In this document: positions 1 to 8,425 of the stretch, piece after piece
Layout: the number at the start of each line of letters is the position of its first letter
Position numbering within the stretch: position 1 is the stretch's first letter
Source: Bacillota bacterium
GTDB lineage: Bacteria; Bacillota; Sulfobacillia; DUSP01; JBFMCS01
Direction: 5' to 3'
Assembly: GCA_040754315.1 (NCBI GenBank)
Contig: JBFMCS010000027.1
Location: 31,718-95,717 of the forward strand
DNA length: 64,000 nt
The notes under the pieces: model-generated
Seen by the model: only the letters and a program-made list of their open reading frames with translations
The model's database searches: none
Told to the model about the DNA's origin: nothing
Position numbers and translations under genes: made by a program

Positions 1-1
1 C

Positions 2-610
2 GTCGTCTCGGGGATCCTGGCCGTGGTGATGCCTAGAATATGGCCGCTATCCAGGGTGCCGGATACCTACTACGAGAAGGTAGGCCAGCAGATTACCGAG
101 GAACTCCCAAAGGGAGCCACGATGCATGAGTGGGCAGTGAAGACGGCCGTAAAAAGGGCTGAGAAGTCCAGCTTGGCCGCGGTACTGACCACGGGATACA
201 AGACACTCCTTACCATCTACGTGAGCACAACGCCCCTAGTCATGGCTTGGGGGACCATTGCGCTGGTTATCGCCATGTATACCCCGGTCTTTGAATGGAT
301 CGCCTATCCCTTCTACCTGCTGTTGAGCCTGGTGGGCATCCCTGAGGCTGCCAAGACAGCCTCCGCTTTCGTGCTAGCCTACCCCGATCAGTTCCTTGCG
401 GGCATTATCGGTTCAGGTGTGGAATCCCGGGTAGCGAAGTTCATGTGCGCTGGCATCTCCATTACTGGTTTGATCTACCTGAGCGAGGTGGGGGTGCTCA
501 TCCTGGATTCGAAGATCCCGATGTCCTTCAAGAACCTGACGATTATCTACGTGGAGAGAGCCGTGTTCACCATCTTTCTCCTGGCACCCTTCGCCTTCTG
601 GCTAGCCTGA
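2..610 (+). CDS. YjiH-like nucleoside-recognition (Gate) membrane protein, C-terminal part
   Basis: The reading frame is open from the first bases of the window, so the gene starts to the left and only about 200 C-terminal residues are seen. The first ATG inside is at 29 and a GTG lies at 23, but the frame continues upstream without a stop. Hydrophobic stretches (roughly residues 62-110, 140-165 and 178-195 counted from position 23) and the overall pattern resemble the C-terminal Gate domain of YjiH-type inner-membrane proteins, which are putative transporters of unknown substrate. It is followed by a strong hairpin and is not obviously coupled to the importer downstream. The family call rests on recognition of the C-terminal half only. 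Confidence 0.6.
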   Translation, partial: VVSGILAVVMPRIWPLSRVPDTYYEKVGQQITEELPKGATMHEWAVKTAVKRAEKSSLAAVLTTGYKTLLTIYVSTTPLVMAWGTIALVIAMYTPVFEWIAYPFYLLLSLVGIPEAAKTASAFVLAYPDQFLAGIIGSGVESRVAKFMCAGISITGLIYLSEVGVLILDSKIPMSFKNLTIIYVERAVFTIFLLAPFAFWLA

Positions 611-622
611 AAGACTGAGTCG

Positions 623-664
623 ACGCCAAGCCCTCCCTGGCAGGCCTGCGGGAGGGCTTGGCGT
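623..664 (+). terminator. Hairpin terminator after the YjiH-like gene
   Basis: A perfect 15-bp inverted repeat (623-637 with 650-664) encloses a 12-nt loop and starts 13 nt after the stop codon. No U-tract follows, so it may depend on Rho or act as an RNA 3' end stabiliser. Confidence 0.6.
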
Positions 665-1029
665 CACCGGATCTCGGGGTTCGGAGGAGATTTCCGCAGG
701 ACTGGTGAACCCTATAACCTGCGTGTGCCAAGTTTGTGCCCGGGGATAAAGGTCTGGTGAAGTTCGCTGGGGAATCAACTAAGAATCTTCTCCACACCAA
801 CACCGTTTGAAAGGGGGGGTGCCATACGGGGACTGTAGAGCGAGAAGAAACCCCGTGCTAGGACGTTGCAGGGTCCTCCGGGGTTGGGCAGGGGCCATAG
901 AGACCAGTAAGCGGCGACACTTTGGTGCAGCAACGAGGTAGGGCTAGGGTCCAAGCCGTGATGGCACGCAAGACACCATAACACGTGCCAGAGCCGAAGT
1001 GAGATAAAAATAAGGGAGGGGGAAGGTAA
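665..1029. other. 365-nt gap upstream of livK
   Basis: No convincing gene, tRNA or known riboswitch core is visible. A leader promoter for the importer operon must lie here, but I cannot pick one -35/-10 pair with confidence. A purine-rich ribosome-binding stretch (1015-1026) precedes livK. Confidence 0.3.
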
Positions 1030-2253
1030 GTGCTCAGGAAGAAACTGTTACCGGCATGGCTTATACTGGTGCTGCTTGTAGCGGTGGGGGTTGGGGTTGC
1101 GGGGTGTACCCCTGCAGCTGAGGCACCACCTGAGGAGGAGGAAGAGGAAGCACCGGAGGCCCCCGAGGCCGCGGGTGAAGTGCTCATGGGCCTCATAGGC
1201 CCCCTGTCAGGTTCCATTGCCTACTATGGCCAGCTGATGCGTGAGGGCGCACGCCTGGCGGTGCAGGAGATCAACCAGGCGGGCGGGGTCAACATCGGCG
1301 GGAAACCGTACAGCATCAAGCTCATTGTCGAGGATGATCGAGCCCTTCCTGCGGACTCGGTCTCGGCAGCTGAGAAGCTCATCCACGACAACGGTGTGCA
1401 CATGCTCGTGGGAAGCTTCACAAGCACAGCCACCCTGGCAAACCTGGAGGTAAGCAAGAGAGCCAATATCGTGCAGATAACCCCTGTGGCCGTGGCGGAT
1501 GCCGTCTGCCCTGCCAGCCCCTGGATGTTCAGGAACGTGCCAAACCAGACCATGCAGACCAGCTTCAACGCGAACTGGGTCAGGGATAACCTGGACATTA
1601 AGAAGGCAGGCATCATTGCCTCGGACGATGACTATGGCCGGGGAGGCGCCGATATCTGGGCGAAAATCATGACCGAGGACGGCGTCGAGGTGCTGAAACC
1701 GGAGTTCTTCCAGATAGGTGACACAGAATTCTCTAGCCAGCTGACAAAACTGCGGGCTCAGGGCGTGGACACCATCTTCCTGGTGGCACTGATTACCGAG
1801 GGTAGCCAGATAGTGACCCAGGCCCAGGAGATCGGCATGGATGTCCAGTTCATAGGGCTGGGAGGCTTCGCCAGTGACAGGTTCCTGGAACTGGCAGGGG
1901 AAGCCGCAGAGGGCATGGTTCACGTAAGTTACTGGGAGCCCGATCCCAATAACCCAGCATCCATGCACTATAGAGACGCCTTCGTAGAGTTCTCCGGGCT
2001 TGAGGCCGAGATGTTTGGCGCTGCAGCCTACGACGCCGTGTACATTCTCAAGACGGCAATGGAGACTGTGGGTGAGCCGCCCAGCCAGGACCTGGCATAC
2101 CAGGAGAAACTCAGAGAGGCCATGCTGGACATAGAGTTCACCGGAGCCCAGGGGCCAATGCACTTCAATGAGGATGGACAGGCTCAGATCGGCCTCTACC
2201 TCGTGCGAGTTGAGGGAGGCAAGCGAGTCATACTTGGGCGCTGGGATCCCTAA
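1030..2253 (+). CDS. livK: Branched-chain amino acid/amide ABC transporter substrate-binding lipoprotein
   Basis: Type I periplasmic-binding protein of the LivJ/LivK family, the extracytoplasmic solute receptor of the importer encoded by the next four genes. GTG start preceded by a purine-rich ribosome-binding site. The N-terminus is a lipoprotein signal peptide with a VAGC lipobox, so Cys26 would be lipidated. An acidic, Ala/Pro-rich linker (about residues 27-46) leads to the ligand-binding fold, which starts near residue 48 with the typical LMGLIGPLSGS segment. Length (407 aa) is normal. Members of this family bind branched-chain amino acids but also amides, urea, aromatic compounds and betaine-like solutes. 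The nearby mttB genes suggest a methylated amine, which is inference only. Confidence 0.88.
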   Translation: MLRKKLLPAWLILVLLVAVGVGVAGCTPAAEAPPEEEEEEAPEAPEAAGEVLMGLIGPLSGSIAYYGQLMREGARLAVQEINQAGGVNIGGKPYSIKLIVEDDRALPADSVSAAEKLIHDNGVHMLVGSFTSTATLANLEVSKRANIVQITPVAVADAVCPASPWMFRNVPNQTMQTSFNANWVRDNLDIKKAGIIASDDDYGRGGADIWAKIMTEDGVEVLKPEFFQIGDTEFSSQLTKLRAQGVDTIFLVALITEGSQIVTQAQEIGMDVQFIGLGGFASDRFLELAGEAAEGMVHVSYWEPDPNNPASMHYRDAFVEFSGLEAEMFGAAAYDAVYILKTAMETVGEPPSQDLAYQEKLREAMLDIEFTGAQGPMHFNEDGQAQIGLYLVRVEGGKRVILGRWDP

Positions 2254-2264
2254 ATCCATGCGAT

Positions 2265-2291
2265 GCGGGCCGGGGTTATCCCCCGGCCCGC
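2265..2291 (+). terminator. GC-rich hairpin between livK and livH (partial terminator)
   Basis: A perfect 11-bp stem (2265-2275 with 2281-2291) with a 5-nt loop lies 12 nt after livK. A weak T-rich stretch follows at about 2308-2312, and an alternative smaller stem can form with the right arm. Such elements after a binding-protein gene usually reduce read-through so that the receptor is made in excess over the permease. Confidence 0.6.
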
Positions 2292-2421
2292 TCCCAACGG
2301 GCGGGCTGTTTTCGGAGGGGCTTGGCTCTGAATACCAGCAAGACTTGTCACTCACTGTCTCCTGCCTTGACGCCCTAGGCAAGTCGACAGACTGCAGGGA
2401 AGAAGAATACCGAGGGGGCGC

Positions 2422-3312
2422 ATGCCTGTGGGTACTTTTTCCGTCATCTTCCAGCAGTTCATTAACGGCCTGACCATCGGCGGCGTGTACGCCATGGTTG
2501 CGGTCGGACTCACCTTGGTGTTCGGCATTCTCCGGCAGATGAACTGGGCCCACGGGGAATTGTACATGCTGGCCGGTTACGCCTTGGTGATAACGTACAC
2601 GATGATGAATGTTCCCTACTACGTTGCGGTAATCCTCACTGTTCTCATGGTGGCTTTCGTTGGCCTTCTGTACGAGTGGCTCGTATTTCGCCCCGTCCGG
2701 GGGAAACCCTTTGTCAATGCCATCGTGTGTTCCCTTGGGGTGTCCATATTTGTCTGGAACATCGTACTTGCCCTTTTTGGGGGTACCCCATACAAGCTGG
2801 CCACACCCCTGACTGGCAAGATCATGAGGCTGGGGTTGTTTTCCATCAGCGGCCAGCGGCTTATGACACTGGTTGTCGGCGTAATGATCATAGGCGCGGT
2901 CTACTACTGGATCCAGAAAACCCGGGCTGGCCGGGCCATGAGGGCGGTCGAGCAGGATGGGGAGGCCGCGCGTCTCATGGGGGTAAACATTAACAGGATT
3001 GCCGAGGTAACCTTCGCAATTGGCGGGGGCCTGGCAGGGCTTGCGGGGGCGCTGGTCGGCCCCATTTTTGTCATTGAACCGCGCGTAGGCGCCTGGGCTG
3101 TGGGAAAGGCCTTCGCCGTGGTAGTCATGGGAGGCATGGGGAGCGTGATGGGCTCCATATTCGCGGGTTTCACGCTGGGTGTCATCGAGAGCCTCGCCAT
3201 TGGCTTCCTGGCCACTCAGTACAGGGACCTCATAGCCTACCTGATGATCATCGTCATCTTGTGGATACGCCCTCAAGGCCTCTTTGGGCGTATTGCGCAG
3301 AAGGGGGCCTGA
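2422..3312 (+). CDS. livH: Branched-chain amino acid-type ABC transporter permease LivH
   Basis: Integral membrane subunit of the Liv-type importer. The 296-aa product is hydrophobic throughout, starts with the typical FINGLTIGGVYAMVAVGLTL segment and carries the LivH pattern of conserved Gly/Ala-rich helices (GGGLAGLAGALVG near residue 200; GGMGSVMGSIFAG near 235). ATG start with an upstream AGGGGG-type ribosome-binding site. It is separated from livK by a hairpin and followed by livM after 60 nt, in the classic livKHMGF order. Confidence 0.9.
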   Translation: MPVGTFSVIFQQFINGLTIGGVYAMVAVGLTLVFGILRQMNWAHGELYMLAGYALVITYTMMNVPYYVAVILTVLMVAFVGLLYEWLVFRPVRGKPFVNAIVCSLGVSIFVWNIVLALFGGTPYKLATPLTGKIMRLGLFSISGQRLMTLVVGVMIIGAVYYWIQKTRAGRAMRAVEQDGEAARLMGVNINRIAEVTFAIGGGLAGLAGALVGPIFVIEPRVGAWAVGKAFAVVVMGGMGSVMGSIFAGFTLGVIESLAIGFLATQYRDLIAYLMIIVILWIRPQGLFGRIAQKGA

Positions 3313-3372
3313 CATGTACTCGATTGGCAGCCAGACAAAGGATTTCGACCTGAAACCAAGGAGGGCGGTACG

Positions 3373-4371
3373 ATGAGAAATGCACGGGTGGCAAGACTGT
3401 TGCCTCTTGCCATGCTCTTCCTCGTTCTCCTGGCGCTTCCCATGGTCGTCACCCGCTCCTACTATATGCACATAGTCCTGCTCACGGGCTACTACATGTT
3501 GCTGGCCCTCTCGGTAAACCTGGTAACAGGCTTCACAGGGAACCTCTTCCTGGCGGCTGCCGCTTTCTCAGGGATAGGAGCCTATGCCTCCGCCCTCTTG
3601 ACCATGAAGTGGGGGTTTCCCTTCTGGCTGGCTCTGCCTGCAGCAGGGTTCGTGGCGGCAGTCTTCGGTTTTGTCCTGGGTTACCCTTGCCTTCGCCTGA
3701 TAGGTCCCTATTTCTCCATAGCCACCTTTGGCTTTGGTGAGATCACCCGCCTGGTGTTCGTCAACTGGTACAGCGTTACCAACGGCCCTCTGGGCATCAG
3801 GGGAATCCCGGGGCCCGGGAGGATAGGTATAGGACCATTGTCGGCGTCCATCGACAGCCGCCTCTCCTACTACTACCTCCTCTTGGGCATTATTCTCATC
3901 TCCACGTACGTGCTTTACAGGATCATAAACTCGCACATCGGGAGGGCCTTCTGGGCCATCCGGAGTGAGACCTTCATGCTAGCGCAGATGATAGGCATCA
4001 ACGCCACGAAGATCAAGATCTACTCCTTCATGGTGACTGCGTTCTTCTGTGGGATGGCTGGGAGTTTCTATGCGCACTACATGAGATTCATCAGCCCGGA
4101 TACCTTTGTCTTCCCTGAATCCGCCGCGGCTGTGGCAATGGCGGTGGTGGGAGGCATGGGCACCATCACGGGCCCCATCATCGGAGCCATCCTTCTGGGT
4201 GTCAGCGTGGAGCTCTTGCGTGTGGTCTCACAGTACAGGATGGTAGTGTACGGACTTGTGATGATCGTCTCGGTCCTCTTCATGCCAGAGGGACTGGTGG
4301 GCGTTGCAAGGCGGATCTTCTCACAGCGGAGAAGAGTGGCCGCCGCAGGCGTGCCTGCGAGAAGGGGGTAG
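3373..4371 (+). CDS. livM: Branched-chain amino acid-type ABC transporter permease LivM
   Basis: Second membrane subunit of the importer. It has 332 residues with about ten hydrophobic helices. The segment [20 protein letters not shown] near residue 50 and the conserved [13 protein letters not shown] segment near residue 260 are characteristic of LivM. ATG start, ribosome-binding site AGGAGGGCGG. The C-terminal tail is short and basic. It ends 8 nt before livG, indicating cotranscription. Confidence 0.9.
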   Translation: MRNARVARLLPLAMLFLVLLALPMVVTRSYYMHIVLLTGYYMLLALSVNLVTGFTGNLFLAAAAFSGIGAYASALLTMKWGFPFWLALPAAGFVAAVFGFVLGYPCLRLIGPYFSIATFGFGEITRLVFVNWYSVTNGPLGIRGIPGPGRIGIGPLSASIDSRLSYYYLLLGIILISTYVLYRIINSHIGRAFWAIRSETFMLAQMIGINATKIKIYSFMVTAFFCGMAGSFYAHYMRFISPDTFVFPESAAAVAMAVVGGMGTITGPIIGAILLGVSVELLRVVSQYRMVVYGLVMIVSVLFMPEGLVGVARRIFSQRRRVAAAGVPARRG

Positions 4372-4379
4372 GGGGCATC

Positions 4380-5177
4380 GTGGAACAGGTGGAAAAGACC
4401 GTACTGGATGTCTCGGGACTGGGCAAGGTTTTTGGCGGTCTCAGCGCAGTCAACAACGTGAGCTTCCACATTAACCAGGGGGAGATCCTCAGCATGATCG
4501 GGCCGAACGGGGCCGGCAAGACCACGGTCTTCAATTGCCTGACCGGCGTCTACCCGCCAACCTCCGGCTCAATTCACCTTCACGGTGAACAGCTCTCCCA
4601 GATAAAGCCGTGGGAGATAGCCAAGAAGGGGATCTGCCGGACGTTCCAGATCACATCCCTCTTTTGGAAGAAGTCTGTCCTGGAAAACATGATGATGGCT
4701 CAGTACCTGACCAGTGAGGTGCCTCTATGGGATGTCATCTTCTCTATACGCAAGACCAGGGAGATAGAGCTAAAGAACCGCCAGAAGGCCCAGGACACAC
4801 TGAGGTTTGTAGGGCTTGAGGGGATCGCCCAGGAGAGAGTCGAGAACCTCTCACTGGGGGATCAAAAGAGGACGGAGCTGGCCATGGCCCTCGTGCGCGA
4901 TCCCCTGCTTCTGATGCTGGACGAACCCACGGCTGGGTTGAATCCCTCGGAGACCGCCCGGATTACCGAGCTCATAAGGATGGTTAACCGGGAGAAGGGC
5001 ATCACCGTGTTCTTCATAGAGCATGACATGAAGATGGTCATGGGTGTGTCCCAGCGGATTATCGTGCTTGATACCGGGAAGAAGATCGCCGAAGGGACCC
5101 CTGAGGAAATCCGGAACAATGAAAGGGTTATTGAAGCCTACCTCGGCAGGAAGCGGAGGAGGGATACAGGTGCTTGA
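4380..5177 (+). CDS. livG: Branched-chain amino acid-type ABC transporter ATPase LivG
   Basis: Cytoplasmic ATPase subunit of the Liv importer, 265 aa. Walker A is GPNGAGKTT (about residues 41-49), the signature is LSLGDQKR (usual LSGGQ position), Walker B ends [13 protein letters not shown], and the switch histidine follows in IEHDMKMVM. These are standard LivG features. GTG start at 4380. The last 8 nt overlap the start of livF, so the two ATPases are probably translationally coupled. Confidence 0.9.
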   Translation: MEQVEKTVLDVSGLGKVFGGLSAVNNVSFHINQGEILSMIGPNGAGKTTVFNCLTGVYPPTSGSIHLHGEQLSQIKPWEIAKKGICRTFQITSLFWKKSVLENMMMAQYLTSEVPLWDVIFSIRKTREIELKNRQKAQDTLRFVGLEGIAQERVENLSLGDQKRTELAMALVRDPLLLMLDEPTAGLNPSETARITELIRMVNREKGITVFFIEHDMKMVMGVSQRIIVLDTGKKIAEGTPEEIRNNERVIEAYLGRKRRRDTGA

Positions 5178-5871
5178 GGCCCGCTCGATAAACACCTACT
5201 ACGGACCCATGCATATCCTGAAGGATGTCTCCCTCACCATTGGTCAAGGGGAGATCGTTGCCCTCATTGGTGCCAACGGTGCTGGAAAGACTACCACACT
5301 GAGATCGATTGTGGGACTTAACACCCTGAAGTCCGGGGAGATACACTACAAGGGCGAGCGGGTGGATGGCCTGCCCACTCATGAGATCCTCAAACGGGGC
5401 ATCACACTGGTTCCCGAGGGCAGGCGTGTGTTCCCTAACATGAGTGTACTGGAGAACCTCCTTATGGGTGGCTACCTGGTGAAGAATATGTCCCTGGTAA
5501 AGGAGCGCCTGGAACGCAACTGGACGCTCTTCCCCAGGCTCCTTGAGCGGCAGAACCAGCTGGCGGGAACCCTGAGCGGGGGAGAACAACAGATGCTTAG
5601 CATCGCGCGGGGGCTCATGTCCGAACCCGACCTCCTTCTTTTGGATGAACCCTCTCTGGGCCTTGCACCCATACTGGTGGAGAGAGTGATGGGGGTCATA
5701 CAGGAGATTAATGACATGGGCAAGACGGTGCTTCTTGTGGAACAGAACGCCTACCTGGCCTTGGAGCTGTCTACTCGTACCTACGTCTTGGAGACGGGCC
5801 GCGTGGCTCTGGATGGTGTCAGCCTGGAGCTCATGGAGAATGAGCACGTGAGAAGGGCATACCTCACCTGA
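5170..5871 (+). CDS. livF: Branched-chain amino acid-type ABC transporter ATPase LivF
   Basis: Second ATPase of the importer, 233 aa from the GTG at 5170. I chose this start because an AGGAGG-type site lies just upstream at 5154-5162 and because family members begin with the segment [11 protein letters not shown]. The frame is open further upstream inside livG but has no family similarity there. Walker A GANGAGKTT, signature LSGGEQQM, Walker B LLLLDEPSLGLAP and a terminal His-loop equivalent are all present. It overlaps livG by 8 nt and closes the operon. Confidence 0.9.
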   Translation: MLEARSINTYYGPMHILKDVSLTIGQGEIVALIGANGAGKTTTLRSIVGLNTLKSGEIHYKGERVDGLPTHEILKRGITLVPEGRRVFPNMSVLENLLMGGYLVKNMSLVKERLERNWTLFPRLLERQNQLAGTLSGGEQQMLSIARGLMSEPDLLLLDEPSLGLAPILVERVMGVIQEINDMGKTVLLVEQNAYLALELSTRTYVLETGRVALDGVSLELMENEHVRRAYLT

Positions 5872-6184
5872 TCTCACCGCACCACCCCTCTTGGCCTAGT
5901 GGCCTTTGCGACTTGGGGTTGGTTTGGGACTCTGAAAGCGCAGCCAGTGCCCCGCAAACCGGGTGCGCAATAGCTGGTCAGAGAAAAGCCGGTTCAAACG
6001 GAGGGCTCCTAAACAGGACCGTGTCCTAAAAAGGCGAGGTCCTGCTATATTTTGTGCCATGAGGGAGCAAGAAGAACGGCTAAGTCAATGTTGACTTGGG
6101 TTTAGAAGTCATTTTGGGCAGGAGGGGGAGACTCTCCCGGTGAACTAGGACACATTCGTACCTTGCCGGGGGAGGGGAGAACGA
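5872..6184. other. Gap after livF with a short inverted-repeat element
   Basis: No gene is visible. GTGTCCTA (6021-6028) and TAGGACAC (6146-6153) form an 8-bp inverted repeat 133 nt end to end, immediately before the broken mttB. This could be the ends of a small mobile-element relic or chance. I see no tRNA or known riboswitch. Confidence 0.3.
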
Positions 6185-6785
6185 GTGCCTGTCATCAAGA
6201 TAGCCGTAGTAGACTCCCCCGAGGTGGCTACGGCCAACGCCATTGCAGTGGAGGTGGCTAGGGGTTACGGCCTGCCAACACTGCGAGGTGCTGGTGAGAC
6301 CGATTCCAAAGATCTAGACGTTCAGATGGGATTCGAGAAGGCTTGCTCTTTCCTGGGGGGGATGGGGAAGTCCCATGTTCTCTTTGGGGCGGGGGAGATG
6401 GACAGCGCCAACAACTACTACCCGCCGTGCCTAGTCATGGACGATGAGATCCTCTCCATGGTTAAGAGGGTGCGTGCCTTGGGCCAGGCTAGAGAGGACC
6501 TGGAAGAGGTGGCCGATCTCATCCGGGAGGTTGGGCCGGGTGGGGGTTTCCTCGACAAGCCACATACCTTCCACCATTGCAGGGACTTCTGGCAGCCGGA
6601 CCTCTTCGTAAGAAATCTCTACGGTTTCTGGAGGGAAGAAGGTCGTGAGAGCATCGGCCAGCGGGTGGCCCGGAGAGCCCGGGAGATTCAAGAGGCTGAT
6701 GCTGGACCGGGCGTTAGCCAAGGAGGCGCTCGAGGCCATGAGGGATGTGTTTAGATCCACGACTGGAATGGAGCCCCCCCTTTAG
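6185..6785 (+). pseudogene. mttB-family methyltransferase relic, C-terminal ~200 residues
   Basis: The translation matches only the C-terminal 40% of MttB-like trimethylamine/quaternary-amine:corrinoid methyltransferases. Markers are YGLPTL, the DSKDLDVQMGFE segment, GPGGGFLDKPHTFHHCRDFW and the arginine-rich tail, compared with the intact copy at 10074-11504. About 270 N-terminal residues are missing. Near 6690 the frame shifts: the first frame runs on to a stop at 6752-6754, but the family's C-terminal helix continues in the next frame to a TAG at 6783-6785. Truncation plus frameshift make this a dead gene. It lies just before an intact dehydrogenase gene and may mark an old duplication of the mttB unit. 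Confidence 0.85.
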
Positions 6786-6849
6786 AGCCCTCGGCCTGGG
6801 CCGGGTGAGCCACAAGGGGGGAGTCAGGTCCGAAAAGGAGGTTTTCGCC

Positions 6850-8010
6850 GTGAGAGTACTCGTGCTTGGCGGAGGAGGGGCCATGGGGCAAATCACCGTT
6901 AGGGACCTGGCAGAGAGCGATGACGTGTCCCGGGTAATCGTGGGCGATAACAACCTTGAGGCTGCCCTAGCCTTTGCCAGGTCACTGGGGAGCCCCAAGG
7001 TGAGTATAGAACCATGTGACGTTACGGACCACGGATCAACCGTGCGGTTAATGAAAACATCGGACGTGTGCGTGAATGCTACCCTCTACAGGTTCAACCT
7101 GCTGGTCATGAGGGCTGCCATGGAGGCCGGTGTTTCCATGCTGGATCTGGGAGGGCTCTACCACATGACCCGCAGGCAGCTGGCCGTCCATGAAGAGGCA
7201 ATGAGAGCGGGGATCCTGGTTGTGGTAGGGATGGGTTCTGATCCAGGAACTTCAAACATTTGTTGCCGGTACCTGGCTAATAAACTGGACAGCGTGGACC
7301 AGCTCAGCATCAGGTTCGGGTCTACCACGGTAGGACAGTCCTTTGGCTTTGCCATCAGTACCATTCTCGATGAGGCCACGAAGAATGCCATCGTGTTCCG
7401 GGGTGGAAAGATACAGGAGATCCCGCCCCTGTCAGAGGCGGAAGACGTTACCTTCCGTGAACCTGTGGGTACCTGTACAACCTATCCCATCGTCCACTCC
7501 GAACTGGCCACTGTTCCCTACACCATCAAAGGGGTCAAGGAGGTCAGCTACAAGGATTCTTGGGATCCTGCGGTGATGGAGAAGGTCAAGGTTATTGTGG
7601 ACTATGGGCTTACCCAGTCCGATCCGGTTGTGGTAAATGGCTGCAAGGTGTCACCCCTGGATGTGGTGACTGCGGCGATAGCCCGTCATCTCAAGGAGGA
7701 ACCCGTCTTCGGAGTCGATGACCTCAAGGTCCAGGCCCGCGGGACCAAGGATGGGCGGGAGACGGTGCTCTCCCTTGATGTGGTGGTTCATCCCTATGAG
7801 CCCTGGGGTGTGAGCGCCTTGGCCTATGAGATAGGGGTGCCTCCGTCCATCGTGGCTCAGATGATAGGCCGGGGAGAGGTTGAGGCCAAGGGCGCACTGC
7901 CTCCGGAAGAGTGCATTGACCCGGTTCGCTTCCTATCCGAACTCTCTCGCCGGGCAGTCCAGATCTACGAAACAGAGCAGGTCACGACAGTTATGGGGAA
8001 GGGCACATGA
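6850..8010 (+). CDS. Saccharopine dehydrogenase-fold NAD(P)-dependent oxidoreductase
   Basis: 386-aa protein with an N-terminal Rossmann nucleotide-binding motif (VLVLGGGGAMGQ, residues 3-14) and the overall arrangement of saccharopine dehydrogenase/lysine dehydrogenase-like enzymes. It includes the GMGSDPGTSN loop near residue 127 that precedes the catalytic domain. Such enzymes oxidise or form secondary amines at amino-acid carbons. GTG start at 6850 chosen for the AAAAGGAGGT ribosome-binding site at 6834-6843; the frame is open further upstream over the mttB relic. The stop overlaps the ATG of the next (broken) mttB by 4 nt, so it was cotranscribed with a methyltransferase. A role in processing a demethylated amine product is inference. 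Confidence 0.75.
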   Translation: MRVLVLGGGGAMGQITVRDLAESDDVSRVIVGDNNLEAALAFARSLGSPKVSIEPCDVTDHGSTVRLMKTSDVCVNATLYRFNLLVMRAAMEAGVSMLDLGGLYHMTRRQLAVHEEAMRAGILVVVGMGSDPGTSNICCRYLANKLDSVDQLSIRFGSTTVGQSFGFAISTILDEATKNAIVFRGGKIQEIPPLSEAEDVTFREPVGTCTTYPIVHSELATVPYTIKGVKEVSYKDSWDPAVMEKVKVIVDYGLTQSDPVVVNGCKVSPLDVVTAAIARHLKEEPVFGVDDLKVQARGTKDGRETVLSLDVVVHPYEPWGVSALAYEIGVPPSIVAQMIGRGEVEAKGALPPEECIDPVRFLSELSRRAVQIYETEQVTTVMGKGT

Positions 8011-8362
8011 GGCTTAGGACCCTGGATTTCCAGGGTATCCACAATGCCACCCTCAGGATCCTGTACAGGACGGGATTGAGGGTTCACGGGATTGGCGACA
8101 GGGGGATGGCTGCAACTCTCGCAGGCGCCGGCCTCATGGTTGAAGGCGAAACGGTGCGGTTTCCCCCTGAAGTGCTAGAGGGCTTGGTGTCCCAGGCCCC
8201 GAGGGAGGTACATCTTCATGCCCCCGGAGGGCAGGCGGTGACACTATCCCAAGAGGCGCCCCTGGTCATGGCGGACGGCACGGGTATCTTCGTTATGGAG
8301 GAAGGGGGTGAGACCCGGCCTTCTGCCTCTAGGGACGTTCACAGGGCAGTAATCCTGCAAAA
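8007..8362 (+). pseudogene. mttB-family relic, N-terminal ~118 residues
   Basis: From the ATG at 8007 the product matches the N-terminus of MttB-like proteins (HNATLRILYRTGLRV, VRFPPEVLEGLV, VMADGTGIFV and a degenerate SRDVHRAV segment), aligned by eye with the intact copy at 10074. Similarity stops near 8360. From there the DNA encodes an M28 peptidase in a different frame, and the mttB frame runs 45 residues of nonsense to a stop at 8498. The remaining three quarters of the gene are gone. This is a deletion scar joining two unrelated genes. Confidence 0.82.
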
Positions 8363-8425
8363 CAGCCTGAGCTGGTATCCTATTGCCCATCCCCCGGTAC
8401 CGGAGGAGACACCCTGGAGGCCCCC

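Noticed and set aside
665..1029. Cobalamin or other riboswitch ahead of the importer
   Set aside because: No B12-box-like GCCACTG core or other conserved riboswitch core could be found by eye.
1207..3471. A 754-codon open frame on the minus strand opposite livK and livH
   Set aside because: It is a codon-bias shadow of two certain genes in GC-rich DNA. Its translation has no recognisable domain and is very His/Pro/Gln-rich.
5985..6010. GGTTCAAAC resembling a tRNA T-arm
   Set aside because: No acceptor, D or anticodon arms can be built around it.
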